A stretch of DNA of 64,000 nucleotides from Candidatus Accumulibacter similis (lineage in GTDB: Bacteria > Pseudomonadota > Gammaproteobacteria > Burkholderiales > Rhodocyclaceae). Under the pieces are notes generated by a model that was given only the letters and a program-made list of their open reading frames with translations, was not told the DNA's origin and made no database searches. The stretch spans positions 4,584,415 to 4,648,414 of the forward strand of contig CP054595.1 of assembly GCA_013347225.1 (NCBI GenBank), written 5' to 3'. Of the stretch, positions 36,106-44,712 are shown piece by piece. Made by a program: the position numbers and the translations under genes. Numbering within the stretch: position 1 is the first letter of the stretch; each line of letters opens with the position of its first letter.

Positions 36106-37124
36106 TTCGGATTCTTCATGCCGAAGATCGGCGGCTGCGTGTACATGTCGATCAGCGGCACACAGAGGTTCATCAGCAGCACGGCGAAGGCGACGCCGTC
36201 CGGATAGCCGCCGAAGACGCGGATGACGTAGGCGATGGCACCAGCCAGGAAACCGAAGATCAGCTTGCCGCGGAAGGTCGTTGACCCGGAGACGGGATCG
36301 GTGACGATGAAGAAGGCGCCGAGCAGCGAACCGCCGGAGAAGAGATGGAACAGCGGATTGGCGAATTGTTGCGGGTTCCACGCCCAGAGGATGCCGGCCA
36401 GCAGCGAGAGGCCACCGACGAAGGCGGCGGGCGCCTGCCAGGTGATGATCTTCCGCTGCCACAACCACAGGCCGCCGAGCAGATAGCCGGCGCTGACCCA
36501 CTCCCAGCCGCGGCCGGCGAAATTGCCGAAGACCTCCTGCGTCGCCAGCAGCGTCGGCACGTCGACCGCACCGTCGCCGAGCTTCAGCGCCGTCTTCAGC
36601 GCATCGAGCGGCGTCGCGCCGCCCATCGCATCGATGCGCGGCGCCAGTCCGGCGATGATCTCGAACTGCTCGGCGAGGCTCAGCTTGAGACCCAGCGCAG
36701 GCCATTGCGACATCAGCGCCGGGAACGAGACGATGCACGCGGCGAAGGCGATCATCGCCGGGTTGAAGGGGTTCTGGCCCAGCCCCCCGTAGAGGTGCTT
36801 GGCTACGACGATGGCGAAGAGGACGCCGACGACGGTCAGCCACCACGGCGAGAGTGGCGGAAAAGCCAGGGCGACCAGCCAAGCGGTGACGATCGCGCTG
36901 CCGTCGGTGAGAAAGAGGAGCAGTGGCCGGCGGCGCAGCCGCAGCATCAGCGCCTCTCCGAGCAGCGCCGCCAGCGTGGCGATCGCCAGCTGCACCAGGA
37001 TGCTCGGACCGATCAGCCATACGTAGGCGGCGATCCCCGGCAGAAGCGCGACCAGAACCTGCAGCATGACACGGCGCACGCTGACCTCGGCCAGCAGGTA
37101 CGGCGGCGTTGACCAGGCCATCAC
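36102..37124 (-). CDS. rnfD: Ion-translocating oxidoreductase subunit RnfD
   Basis: A 340-residue integral membrane flavoprotein of the Rnf complex. It has about nine hydrophobic helices. TDGSAIVTAWLVAL and the covalent-FMN region DPVSGSTTFRGKLIFG are conserved, as is AKHLYGGLGQNPFNPAM. The start overlaps the rnfC stop in an ATGA arrangement. Confidence 0.94.
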   Translation of the reverse strand: MMAWSTPPYLLAEVSVRRVMLQVLVALLPGIAAYVWLIGPSILVQLAIATLAALLGEALMLRLRRRPLLLFLTDGSAIVTAWLVALAFPPLSPWWLTVVGVLFAIVVAKHLYGGLGQNPFNPAMIAFAACIVSFPALMSQWPALGLKLSLAEQFEIIAGLAPRIDAMGGATPLDALKTALKLGDGAVDVPTLLATQEVFGNFAGRGWEWVSAGYLLGGLWLWQRKIITWQAPAAFVGGLSLLAGILWAWNPQQFANPLFHLFSGGSLLGAFFIVTDPVSGSTTFRGKLIFGFLAGAIAYVIRVFGGYPDGVAFAVLLMNLCVPLIDMYTQPPIFGMKNPK

Positions 37125-38866
37125 TCGCCCCGCTGCGAGCCTGTCGGCGGCCCGGTCCCGGCGGCCGGTGCGGCGGGCTCCGCTGTCGCCGGCAGCACCG
37201 CCCGACGCGCCTCGACAGCGGCGATCTCGCGCGCCTGTTCGGCGCTCAACCGGTCGGTATTCTTCGGCTGCGCCAGCTCGCGCTGCACCCGGGCGCGCTC
37301 CATGGCCGCTGCGATGGCAGCCTTCCTGATCGCTTCGGCGTCGACCGCCGCCGCTGCCGCCGGTTCGCGGACCGCGGCCGCAGGCGGGCTGTCAACCGCC
37401 TGCGGCCGCTCTGGCGGCGCCTTCTTCTCGGTCGTCCTGGCGCTTGCAGCCCGCGCCAGCCGTTCGGCCTTCTCGGCCTGCTCGCGCTCGGCACGCGCGT
37501 TGCGCAGCTCGAAGCGTTCCTTGGCGGCGTCGGCCGCCTGCTTTTCGCGCTCCCGCGCCCAGATTTCGCTCTTGGCGAAACGGAAATACTGCACCAGCGG
37601 AATGTGCGACGGGCAGACGTAGCTGCAACAGCCGCATTCGATGCAGTCGAAGATGTAGTACTCCTGCGTCTTGCCGAAATTCCGCGCGCGGGAAAACCAG
37701 TAGAGTTCGAAAGGTTGCAGCTCGTGCGGACAGACCTCGGCACAGGCGCCGCAGCGGATGCAGGGCATTTCCGGCGGCGGCGGTGGAAAGAGCCCGGGCG
37801 AACCGGCGATGATGCAGTTGGTCGCCTTGACCACCGGCGCGTCGAGGTCGGGTAGCTCGAAGCCCATCATCGGGCCGCCCATGAGAAAGCTGCTGCTGTC
37901 GGCCCGAGGCCGGGCAAGGGCCACCACCTCGCGCATCGGCGTTCCCAGCCAGACCTCCCAGTTGCGAGGCCGTTCGACGTTGCCCGTCAGCGTGACGATG
38001 CGCGAGAGTACCGGTTCGCCACAGGCGAGCGCCCGGTAGGCGGTGTACACGGTGGCGACGTTGAAGCATTGCACGCCGAGCTCGGTCGACCGGCGGCTGG
38101 CCGGGACTTCCTTGCCGGTGAGGACGCGAATCAGTTGCTTCGCACCGCCAGCCGGATAGCGCGTGGGTACGGCGACGACGCGGTAATCCGGAGCCAGGCG
38201 AAGGACCGCCTCCTGCATGGCGGCGATCGCTTCCTGCTTGTTGTCCTCGATGCCGATCAAGACCTGGCGCGCCGCCAGCAGGTCACGAAAGATGGCGATG
38301 CCGCGCACGATCTCGTCGGCGCGCTCGCGCATCAGCATGTCGTCGCAGGTCATGAACGGTTCGCATTCGGCGCCGTTGATGACCAGATGCTCCATCGTCA
38401 CGGCGCGCGCCGGCGTCAGCTTGGCGTGGCTCGGAAAGGCGGCACCGCCAAGACCGACGACACCGGCATCGCGCAGGAGTTCGCGCACGCGCTCGGGAGG
38501 CAGACTGTGATGGTCGACCGGCCGCCGCTCGATCCACTCGTCACGCCCATCGGGTTCGATGACCACGCAGAGCGTCGGCAGACCCGATGGATGCGCAGCG
38601 ACATGCTCTTCGACGGCCAGCACGCGGCCGGAGGTCGGTGCATGCACCGCCGCCGACACCCAGGCATCGGCACCGCCGATCAGTTGCCCCTTGAGGACCG
38701 TGTCGCCGGCCTGCACCAGCGGATTGGGCGCCCCGCCTATGCTCTGGTGCAGCGGCACGAACAGGCGCGCGGGCAGTGGTGCCTGGCCGATCGGCTCCTG
38801 CACCGAAATCATCTTGTTCGTTGGTGGTTTGACTCCGCCCTTGAAACGGAACAGTTGCGCCAGCAC
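37121..38866 (-). CDS. rnfC: Ion-translocating oxidoreductase subunit RnfC
   Basis: A 581-residue peripheral subunit that binds NADH/FMN and two [4Fe-4S] clusters. The SLBB/NADH-binding part includes GLGGAAFPSHAKLTP, and the ferredoxin motifs are CIRCGACAEVCP and CIECGCCSYVCPSHIPL. The C-terminal ~130 residues are Ala/Glu/Arg-rich with coiled-coil character, as in gammaproteobacterial RnfC. It starts MLAQLFRFKGGVKPP, the standard opening. It supplies or accepts electrons from NAD(H). Confidence 0.95.
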   Translation of the reverse strand: MLAQLFRFKGGVKPPTNKMISVQEPIGQAPLPARLFVPLHQSIGGAPNPLVQAGDTVLKGQLIGGADAWVSAAVHAPTSGRVLAVEEHVAAHPSGLPTLCVVIEPDGRDEWIERRPVDHHSLPPERVRELLRDAGVVGLGGAAFPSHAKLTPARAVTMEHLVINGAECEPFMTCDDMLMRERADEIVRGIAIFRDLLAARQVLIGIEDNKQEAIAAMQEAVLRLAPDYRVVAVPTRYPAGGAKQLIRVLTGKEVPASRRSTELGVQCFNVATVYTAYRALACGEPVLSRIVTLTGNVERPRNWEVWLGTPMREVVALARPRADSSSFLMGGPMMGFELPDLDAPVVKATNCIIAGSPGLFPPPPPEMPCIRCGACAEVCPHELQPFELYWFSRARNFGKTQEYYIFDCIECGCCSYVCPSHIPLVQYFRFAKSEIWAREREKQAADAAKERFELRNARAEREQAEKAERLARAASARTTEKKAPPERPQAVDSPPAAAVREPAAAAAVDAEAIRKAAIAAAMERARVQRELAQPKNTDRLSAEQAREIAAVEARRAVLPATAEPAAPAAGTGPPTGSQRGE

Positions 38867-38878
38867 CGTCGTTGCCTC

Positions 38879-39421
38879 TCAGGCGGCACGCTTGATTTCG
38901 AACACCGGATACTTCCACTTCCAGTTGTCGATGTTCTCGGCGATCGGCTGCATGCTGATGCACTCGACCGGGCAGGGCTTGACGCACAGTTCGCAGCCGG
39001 TACACAACGGCTCGATGATGGTATGCATCTGCTTCGCGGCGCCAACGATCGCATCGACCGGACAGGCCTGGATGCACAGTGTGCAGCCGATGCAGGTCTG
39101 TTCGTCGATGATCGCTATCTGCTTCGGCTTTTCCTCGGCCACCAGCGGCTTGACCTCGCGACCCAGCAGGTCGGCAAGCTTGCGCACACCGTCCATTCCC
39201 CCTGGCGGACACAGATTGATGTCCGCCTCGCCGGCCGAAATCGCCGCCGCGTAGGGCTTGCAGCCGGGATAGCCGCACTGTCCGCACTGCGTCTGCGGCA
39301 GGATGGCCTCGATCTTCTCGACCAGGGGGTCGCCCTCGACCTTGAAGCGGATCGACGCGTAGCCGAGTGCAGCGCCGAGGACGATGGCGCCCAGAGCCAT
39401 GATCGCCAGTGCGGTGATCAC
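38879..39421 (-). CDS. rnfB: Ion-translocating oxidoreductase subunit RnfB
   Basis: A 180-residue iron-sulfur subunit. It has an N-terminal membrane helix, a four-Cys domain LPQTQCGQCGYPGC...NLC, and two [4Fe-4S] ferredoxin motifs CIGCTLCIQACPVDAI and CTGCELCVKPCPVECI. It is the entry or exit point for ferredoxin electrons. Its ATG overlaps the rnfA stop by 4 bp. Confidence 0.95.
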   Translation of the reverse strand: MITALAIMALGAIVLGAALGYASIRFKVEGDPLVEKIEAILPQTQCGQCGYPGCKPYAAAISAGEADINLCPPGGMDGVRKLADLLGREVKPLVAEEKPKQIAIIDEQTCIGCTLCIQACPVDAIVGAAKQMHTIIEPLCTGCELCVKPCPVECISMQPIAENIDNWKWKYPVFEIKRAA

Positions 39422-40002
39422 TGGTACCTGTCCAAACCGGCGAAGCCCATGAACGCCAGGCTCATCAGACCGGCGGTCACCATTGCGATCGCCGCGCCAC
39501 GGAAGTGGAGCGGCACGTCAGCGCCCTCGACGCGCTCGCGGATGCCGGCGAAAAGCACCAGCACGAACGAGAAACCGACGGCACTGCCGGCGCCGAACAA
39601 CAGCGACTCGACGAAGTCGTGCCGATTGGCGACGTTCAGCAGCGGCACCCCGAGGACTGCGCAGTTGGTGGTGATCAACGGCAGGTAGATGCCGAGGACC
39701 TGGTGCAGCAACGGACTGGTCTTCTGGATCACCATCTCGGTCAACTGGACGATGGCGGCGATGGTGACGATGAACGACAGCGTGCGCAGGTACTCCAGGC
39801 CGAAGGGCAGCAGCAGGTAGTGGTCGATGATGTAGCTGGCACCGGTCGCGACGGTCAGCACGAAGGTCGTCGCCGCGCCCATCCCGAAAGCCGTCTCCAG
39901 TTTCTTGGAGACGCCCATGAAGGGGCACAGCCCGAGGATCTTGACCAGGACGACGTTATTGACGAGAACGGCGCCGACGAGCAGGAACAGGTAGTGGGTC
40001 AC
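39418..40002 (-). CDS. rnfA: Ion-translocating oxidoreductase subunit RnfA
   Basis: A 194-residue, six-helix membrane subunit. The motif VNNVVLVKILGLCPFMGVSKKLETA identifies it, and LPLITTNCAVLGVPLL matches the second symmetric half. GTG 40002 is chosen since it gives THYLFLLVGAVLVNN, the normal N-terminus, and the usual ~193-residue length. An upstream TTG would add nine residues. It is the first gene of rnfABCDGE-nth. Confidence 0.93.
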   Translation of the reverse strand: MTHYLFLLVGAVLVNNVVLVKILGLCPFMGVSKKLETAFGMGAATTFVLTVATGASYIIDHYLLLPFGLEYLRTLSFIVTIAAIVQLTEMVIQKTSPLLHQVLGIYLPLITTNCAVLGVPLLNVANRHDFVESLLFGAGSAVGFSFVLVLFAGIRERVEGADVPLHFRGAAIAMVTAGLMSLAFMGFAGLDRYQ

Positions 40003-40099
40003 GGTTGCGGGGAGTGAAAGGCTGCGCAATCGACAGCCGCGAGATTATCGCCCGTCGCCAGAGCGCATTCAACCACATGCGCGATGCCGTCATCGTTGC

Positions 40100-41137
40100 T
40101 CATGCCTGCCGTTGCCGGGCAATCGCCGCAGCCGCCTCGCCGACGAGCTTCGGTCCGCGGTAGATGAAACCGGTGTAGAACTGCACCAGGCAGGCGCCGG
40201 CGGCGATCCTCGCGGCCGCGTCGGCGCCGCTCATGATGCCGCCGACGCCGATGATCGGCAGTTCACCGGCCAGCGCCACCGTCAGTTGCCTGACGACGGC
40301 GGTCGACAACGCGAGCAGCGGCGCCCCCGACAGACCGCCTGTTTCGTCGGCATGCGGCATCCCCTCGACCCCGACTCGCATCACCGTGGTGTTGGTGGCG
40401 ATGACGGCATCGATGCGGTGCCTGCGAAGCAGGTCGGCAATCGCCCGTACCTGCGTCTCGTCGAGGTCGGGAGCGATCTTCAGTGCCAGTGGGACGTAGC
40501 GGCCATGCTGGTCGGCGAGCCTCGACTGTGCCGCCTTGAGGCTGCCGAGCAGCGCATCGAGCGCCGTATCCTGCTGCAGTGCGCGCAGGTTCACGGTATT
40601 CGGGCTCGATATGTTGACCGCGACATAACTGGCGGCCGCATAGACCCGTTCGAGGCAGACCAGGTAATCATCCGCTGCGCGGTCGATCGGCGTATCGAAA
40701 TTCTTGCCGATGTTGATGCCGAGGACCCCCCCCTGGCGCGGGAAGCGCGCCGTTGCGACGTTGGCCAGCAGCCTGTCGACGCCATCGTTGTTGAAACCCA
40801 TGCGATTGATGATCGCCTGCCGCTCGGGAATCCGGAACATCCGTGGCCGAGGATTTCCCGGCTGCGGACGCGGGGTGACCGTCCCGACTTCGATGAAGCC
40901 GAAGCCCAGCGCCGCCAGCGCATCGATGTGCTCGCCGTTCTTGTCGAGCCCGGCGGCCAGGCCAACGGGATTGGGAAAGCTGAGTCCCATGACCGCCACG
41001 GGATCAGGTGGCACCGGATTCGCCAGCAGACAACTCGTGCCGGTTGCCCGCAGCAGGTCGACGCCCGCCATGCCGATGCCGTGCGCCACTTCCGGATCAA
41101 GCGCGAAAAGGAACTGGCGTAGGAGCGGATAGAGCAT
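40100..41137 (-). CDS. pyrD: Dihydroorotate dehydrogenase (quinone), class 2
   Basis: A membrane-associated flavoenzyme that oxidises dihydroorotate to orotate with quinone as acceptor, in pyrimidine synthesis. The 345 residues include an N-terminal amphipathic region (LYPLLRQFLFALDPEVAHG), GLAAGLDKNGEHIDAL, VNISSPNTVNLRALQ (serine base typical of class 2) and GVGGIMSGADAAARIAAGA. A TAGAAT -10-like hexamer ends 7 nt before the ATG, which would place the start of transcription at or next to the initiation codon. Confidence 0.95.
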   Translation of the reverse strand: MLYPLLRQFLFALDPEVAHGIGMAGVDLLRATGTSCLLANPVPPDPVAVMGLSFPNPVGLAAGLDKNGEHIDALAALGFGFIEVGTVTPRPQPGNPRPRMFRIPERQAIINRMGFNNDGVDRLLANVATARFPRQGGVLGINIGKNFDTPIDRAADDYLVCLERVYAAASYVAVNISSPNTVNLRALQQDTALDALLGSLKAAQSRLADQHGRYVPLALKIAPDLDETQVRAIADLLRRHRIDAVIATNTTVMRVGVEGMPHADETGGLSGAPLLALSTAVVRQLTVALAGELPIIGVGGIMSGADAAARIAAGACLVQFYTGFIYRGPKLVGEAAAAIARQRQA

Positions 41138-41144
41138 GGTGGCG

Positions 41145-41150
41145 ATTCTA
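41145..41150 (-). promoter_or_regulatory. -10-like hexamer adjacent to the pyrD start
   Basis: On the minus strand TAGAAT lies 7 nt upstream of the pyrD ATG. No good -35 hexamer is seen at 16-18 bp. If it is used, the mRNA would be leaderless or nearly so. Confidence 0.3.
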
Positions 41151-41422
41151 CTGCATTGCAGTATCGAGCGCTGCAGGGCGCACGCCGGGTCGAGTCCTGC
41201 CCGGTGCTGTCAAGGCACCAGCAGTGGTGGATCACCGGGTCGGGCGTTGACGGGCCAAGCCGCCGCCACGGCGACCGCCAGCAGCCGCCGTAGCGTGGAA
41301 CGCTGTCACTCGAAGCTTCCAAAACCCATGGTTCGTGGCCATCTGCCCTGGAGGCAAGTCCGGTTGTCTCCCTCCCCCTTCGCACGCTCCGTCAGGAAGT
41401 CCAGCACGAATGCACGCCATCT

Positions 41423-41893
41423 CTATTGCGCTTTGGCCTCGGCTTTCGCCCCCTGTCCCGGCGGCGGCCCGATGTAGCTCGCTTCTTCAAGTTCCTTCTG
41501 CCCAGTCGCGTCGTCTACGAGTTCCGGGTACACCCGTCCGACAAAGAGGCCGATGCCAATGACGGTCCGCACGTACCTTGTCTGACCTGGATCAAGCGTG
41601 AAGGACAGCTTCTTCTCAACCTCGGTCGACGTGCTTACCTCCTTGTTGCCGGCAGCCTGGTCCACAAAGAAGAATCCACCTGGCTTCGATTCACCGACCA
41701 CGATCCCGTTCAACAGGATCGATGGCTGGACCGCCGCGCCAAAGGCACTGCCACTGCGATAGAAATAGATTCGCCCTTGCTCCGGACTGAGCGTCGGAAT
41801 CGATGATCCCATTTCCGAGAGCTTGGGTCCCGTAGCACAGGCCGCCAATACGATCGGCAACAATAGACTGACACACAGGCGGTTTACCTTCAT
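41423..41893 (-). CDS. DUF2846-type lipoprotein
   Basis: A 156-residue lipoprotein with lipobox LAAC (Cys19) and no further membrane segment. RIYFYRSGSAFGAAVQPSILLNG and GGFFFVDQAAGNKEVS are typical of the DUF2846 family of secreted proteins of unknown function. Its ATG overlaps the stop of the upstream lipoprotein gene (ATGA). Both genes are visibly less GC-rich than the surrounding DNA, which suggests recent acquisition or weak codon selection. The 285 bp between this gene and pyrD hold no recognisable gene. Confidence 0.8.
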   Translation of the reverse strand: MKVNRLCVSLLLPIVLAACATGPKLSEMGSSIPTLSPEQGRIYFYRSGSAFGAAVQPSILLNGIVVGESKPGGFFFVDQAAGNKEVSTSTEVEKKLSFTLDPGQTRYVRTVIGIGLFVGRVYPELVDDATGQKELEEASYIGPPPGQGAKAEAKAQ

Positions 41894-42282
41894 TTCGGAA
41901 ACTCCTTGATCTCAAGTGGCAGGGCGACTGAAGTCGATAACGGCGAAAACGACTTCTCGACCGGGAGATAGAAACCTACGATGCGCCCCATCTTCACGAC
42001 GAGGTAAGCCTCGTGCATGTGCGCACCCTCGACGGTGAAATTGGCGTTCGTAGGTTTCAGTATGTCTCCCTGCGCAATTCCGCCGACATCCACGAACTCG
42101 GTACCAGCTCGTATGCTCCGATCGTAGCCGGAATCGAGCCGCAGCATGACCGTTTGCGAAGCGACAAACGACTTGTCGGGCGGCTGCCTCGCTCGCGACA
42201 AATCAACCGGGTGACGAGTGACCTCGCTTGCACACCCGCCAAGACCCAATGCCATCAGCAGCCATACACACATTTTCTTCAT
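41890..42282 (-). CDS. Small lipoprotein of unknown function
   Basis: A 130-residue protein. MKKMCVWLLMALGLGGCAS is a lipoprotein signal with lipobox LGGC. The mature part is beta-rich (TVMLRLDSGYDRSI, YLVVKMGRIVGFYLPVEKSF), and I do not recognise its family. The ATG at 42282 is chosen because it starts the signal sequence. It is coupled to the DUF2846 lipoprotein gene by a 4-bp overlap and shares its lower GC content. Confidence 0.75.
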   Translation of the reverse strand: MKKMCVWLLMALGLGGCASEVTRHPVDLSRARQPPDKSFVASQTVMLRLDSGYDRSIRAGTEFVDVGGIAQGDILKPTNANFTVEGAHMHEAYLVVKMGRIVGFYLPVEKSFSPLSTSVALPLEIKEFPK

Positions 42283-42459
42283 GCCATCTCCCGCTGCCCG
42301 TTTGGCCGCAGCCGGCCGAACCGCTGCTGACAGCGGGATCCACTCGGGCCGATTTCCTGGCGACACTTCGACCGCGCTTCCTCAATGGAATGTCAGTCAC
42401 CGAACCTGCATGCGCCAGAACTCCGCATGAGCCGGGCCCTCGTGCTTGCGCAGCGACTC

Positions 42460-42885
42460 TTACTTGACCTGCAGTCGGCTCAGGTAATCGACCAGCGCCA
42501 GCGTCCTTGCCCAGACGAAGAGCTTGGCGTTGTACCCGTAATCGTCGAACTGCGGCTGCGCCTGGGCATCGTAGACGTCTCCCCAGATCGGCATCTCACG
42601 GGTTCCATGCCCCTTGACGAGGGCGCGACCGTCGATCGCCTCGAGTACCCTATTCACCGGGAAAAGACCGCCGTTGTTCCTGGTCAGTACGGTCAGATCG
42701 GGCGTTTTCACGCGCAGGAACTCGTTGAACGGGCCATCCCCCTTGCCCTTGGGGCCGTGACAGGCGACACAATTGGCCTCGTACTCCCGCTTGCCGATAT
42801 CCAGACGCTCGGCCGCAATGGCGCTGCCGGCGAGTGCTCCGGCAGTCGCCGCCGCAACGCAGATGTGAATCCACTTCCCGTTCAT
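42460..42885 (-). CDS. Periplasmic class I cytochrome c
   Basis: A 141-residue monohaem cytochrome c with a Sec signal (AAATAGALAGSAIAA). The haem site is CVACH, and the sixth ligand is probably the methionine in REMPIWG. ANCVACHGPKGKGDGPF is the usual class I surrounding. It is a likely electron shuttle in the periplasm. It has no oxidase or reductase gene beside it; the neighbours are the lipoprotein pair and divergent tupABC. Confidence 0.9.
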   Translation of the reverse strand: MNGKWIHICVAAATAGALAGSAIAAERLDIGKREYEANCVACHGPKGKGDGPFNEFLRVKTPDLTVLTRNNGGLFPVNRVLEAIDGRALVKGHGTREMPIWGDVYDAQAQPQFDDYGYNAKLFVWARTLALVDYLSRLQVK

Positions 42886-43184
42886 CGTCGCTCTCCTTGC
42901 TCAGTTCCGGGCTCGAGGAAAACCCTTGCCCCAGATCAGTCTAGACCCTGATGCCGGCTGCGCAAGCGCTTTCTGCGACCGCTGTCGCGACTGCGCCGGG
43001 CGAACGAAAGAGCTGCCTCACCGGGCTGCGCAACGGCGACAGCCGCCGCTGCCGGCTCGTCGCCGCGGTACCTGGCACGGCGCGGACGCGTGCGTGGGTT
43101 TGGTCGCCGGCCACTTTGCCGCTAGACTGCCGGTCAAGCGGCCACCGCTTCGACTGGCCGTGTCCCGGGCTGAGGGCGACGGAG

Positions 43185-44009
43185 ATGGATCGGACATCAT
43201 TGCGTGTGCTGCGACTCCTGCTGACGGGCTGCCTGCTTGCCAGCAGCTGGCTGCCGGTTCTTGCGGCCGACGTGCTGCGGCTCGCGACGACCACCAGCAC
43301 GGACAACTCGGGACTGCTGCGGGCCATCCTGCCGCAGTTCGAGCGCCAGCATGGCATGCGCGTCCACGTCATCGCGGTCGGCAGCGGCAAGGCGCTCAAG
43401 CTGGCGCAGAATGGCGATGTCGATGTCGTCCTCGTGCATGACCGACGCGCCGAGGACGCCTTCGTTGCCGCCGGCCACGGTGTCGGGCGGCGCGATGTGA
43501 TGTACAACGATTTCGTTCTTCTCGGGCCGCGCGGCGATCCGGCGGGCGTCCGCCGCAGCGGCGACGTGCTCGACGCCTTCCGGCGGATCGCCGACAGCCA
43601 GGCCCGTTTCGTATCGCGCGGCGACGATTCGGGAACCGATCGCATGGAGAAGAGCTACTGGCAGCTTCTGGCGATGCCGGTCAGCGGCAGGCCATGGTAC
43701 GTCTCGGCCGGGCTCGGCATGGGCGAGGTGTTGATGATGGCGGGAGAGATGCAGGCCTACACGCTGTCGGATCGCGCCACGCATGCCACCTACGGCGCGC
43801 GCACCGGTCTCGACATCGTCTTCCAGGGTGACCGCAGGATGTTCAATCCCTACGGCGTCATCGCCGTCAACCCGCGCAACCATCCGCTGGTCAACCACGC
43901 CGGCGCGCTGGCACTGATCGAGTGGCTGACCGGCCACGCCGGCCGTGCCGCGATCAGCGCTTTCCGCCCGCAGGGCGAGCAGTCGTTCTTCGTCGCGGCC
44001 GGCAACTGA
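43185..44009 (+). CDS. tupA: Tungstate ABC transporter substrate-binding protein
   Basis: A 274-residue periplasmic binding protein with a Sec signal (LLLTGCLLASSWLPVLAA). The oxyanion-binding motif TTTSTDNSGLL right after the signal is the TupA hallmark. GDVDVVLVHDR and SRGDDSGTDRMEKSYW are also conserved. It probably has high affinity for tungstate over molybdate, and supplies W/Mo to pterin enzymes. It is the first gene of tupABC; the ~300 bp upstream hold no gene I can recognise. GGAG abuts the ATG. Confidence 0.92.
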   Translation: MDRTSLRVLRLLLTGCLLASSWLPVLAADVLRLATTTSTDNSGLLRAILPQFERQHGMRVHVIAVGSGKALKLAQNGDVDVVLVHDRRAEDAFVAAGHGVGRRDVMYNDFVLLGPRGDPAGVRRSGDVLDAFRRIADSQARFVSRGDDSGTDRMEKSYWQLLAMPVSGRPWYVSAGLGMGEVLMMAGEMQAYTLSDRATHATYGARTGLDIVFQGDRRMFNPYGVIAVNPRNHPLVNHAGALALIEWLTGHAGRAAISAFRPQGEQSFFVAAGN

Positions 44010-44019
44010 GGGTCGCCGC

Positions 44020-44712
44020 GTGGGACTCCTGGAAGCCACCCGGTCCGCCTTGCTGCTGCTCGTCTCTGGTGATCCCGAACTATGGGGCATCGTCGGCGTG
44101 TCACTGTCGGTGACTCTGCGGGCGCTGCTGGTGGCGACGCCACTCGGCATCGCCGCCGGCTACCTGCTGGCGACCGTTCTCTTTCCCGGCCGGCGGCTGC
44201 TGATCGTCCTCATCCAGGGTCTGCTGGCATCACCCACTGTCGTCGTCGGCCTGATCCTCTACCTGCTGCTGTCGCGCCAAGGGGTATTCGGCGAGTTGCA
44301 TTTGTTGTTCACCCAGACGGCGATGATCATCGGCCAGGTTCTGATCGCGCTGCCAGTCCTCATCGCCTTCTCGCTCTCGGCAATCCAGGGCGCCGATCCG
44401 CGCGCCCGCGAGACGGCGCTGGCGCTCGGCGCTTCTGCGCCACGAATTGCGTGGACGCTGCTGCTCGAGGTGCGCTTTGCGCTGATGGCTGCAATCTGCA
44501 GCGCCTTCGGCCGCATCGTCTCGGAGATCGGCTGCGCGCTGATGGTCGGTGGCAACATTGCCGGCGTGACGCGCAACATGCCGACCGCCATCGCGCTCGA
44601 GACCAGCAAGGGCGACTTCGCGCAGGGCATCGCCCTCGGCATCGTCCTGCTGCTCGTCGCGCTGGTAGTCAATTCGGCCTTCGCCTTCTTTCAGGGCGAA
44701 GCGCGCCGATGA
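44020..44712 (+). CDS. tupB: Tungstate ABC transporter permease
   Basis: A 230-residue permease with five to six transmembrane helices. The EAA-type loop is RARETALALGASAPRIAWTLLLEVRFALMAA (two stretches), and IVSEIGCALMVGGNIAG follows. The start is GTG 44020, giving MGLLEATRSA 10 bp after the tupA stop. It ends in an ATGA overlap with tupC. Confidence 0.92.
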   Translation: MGLLEATRSALLLLVSGDPELWGIVGVSLSVTLRALLVATPLGIAAGYLLATVLFPGRRLLIVLIQGLLASPTVVVGLILYLLLSRQGVFGELHLLFTQTAMIIGQVLIALPVLIAFSLSAIQGADPRARETALALGASAPRIAWTLLLEVRFALMAAICSAFGRIVSEIGCALMVGGNIAGVTRNMPTAIALETSKGDFAQGIALGIVLLLVALVVNSAFAFFQGEARR

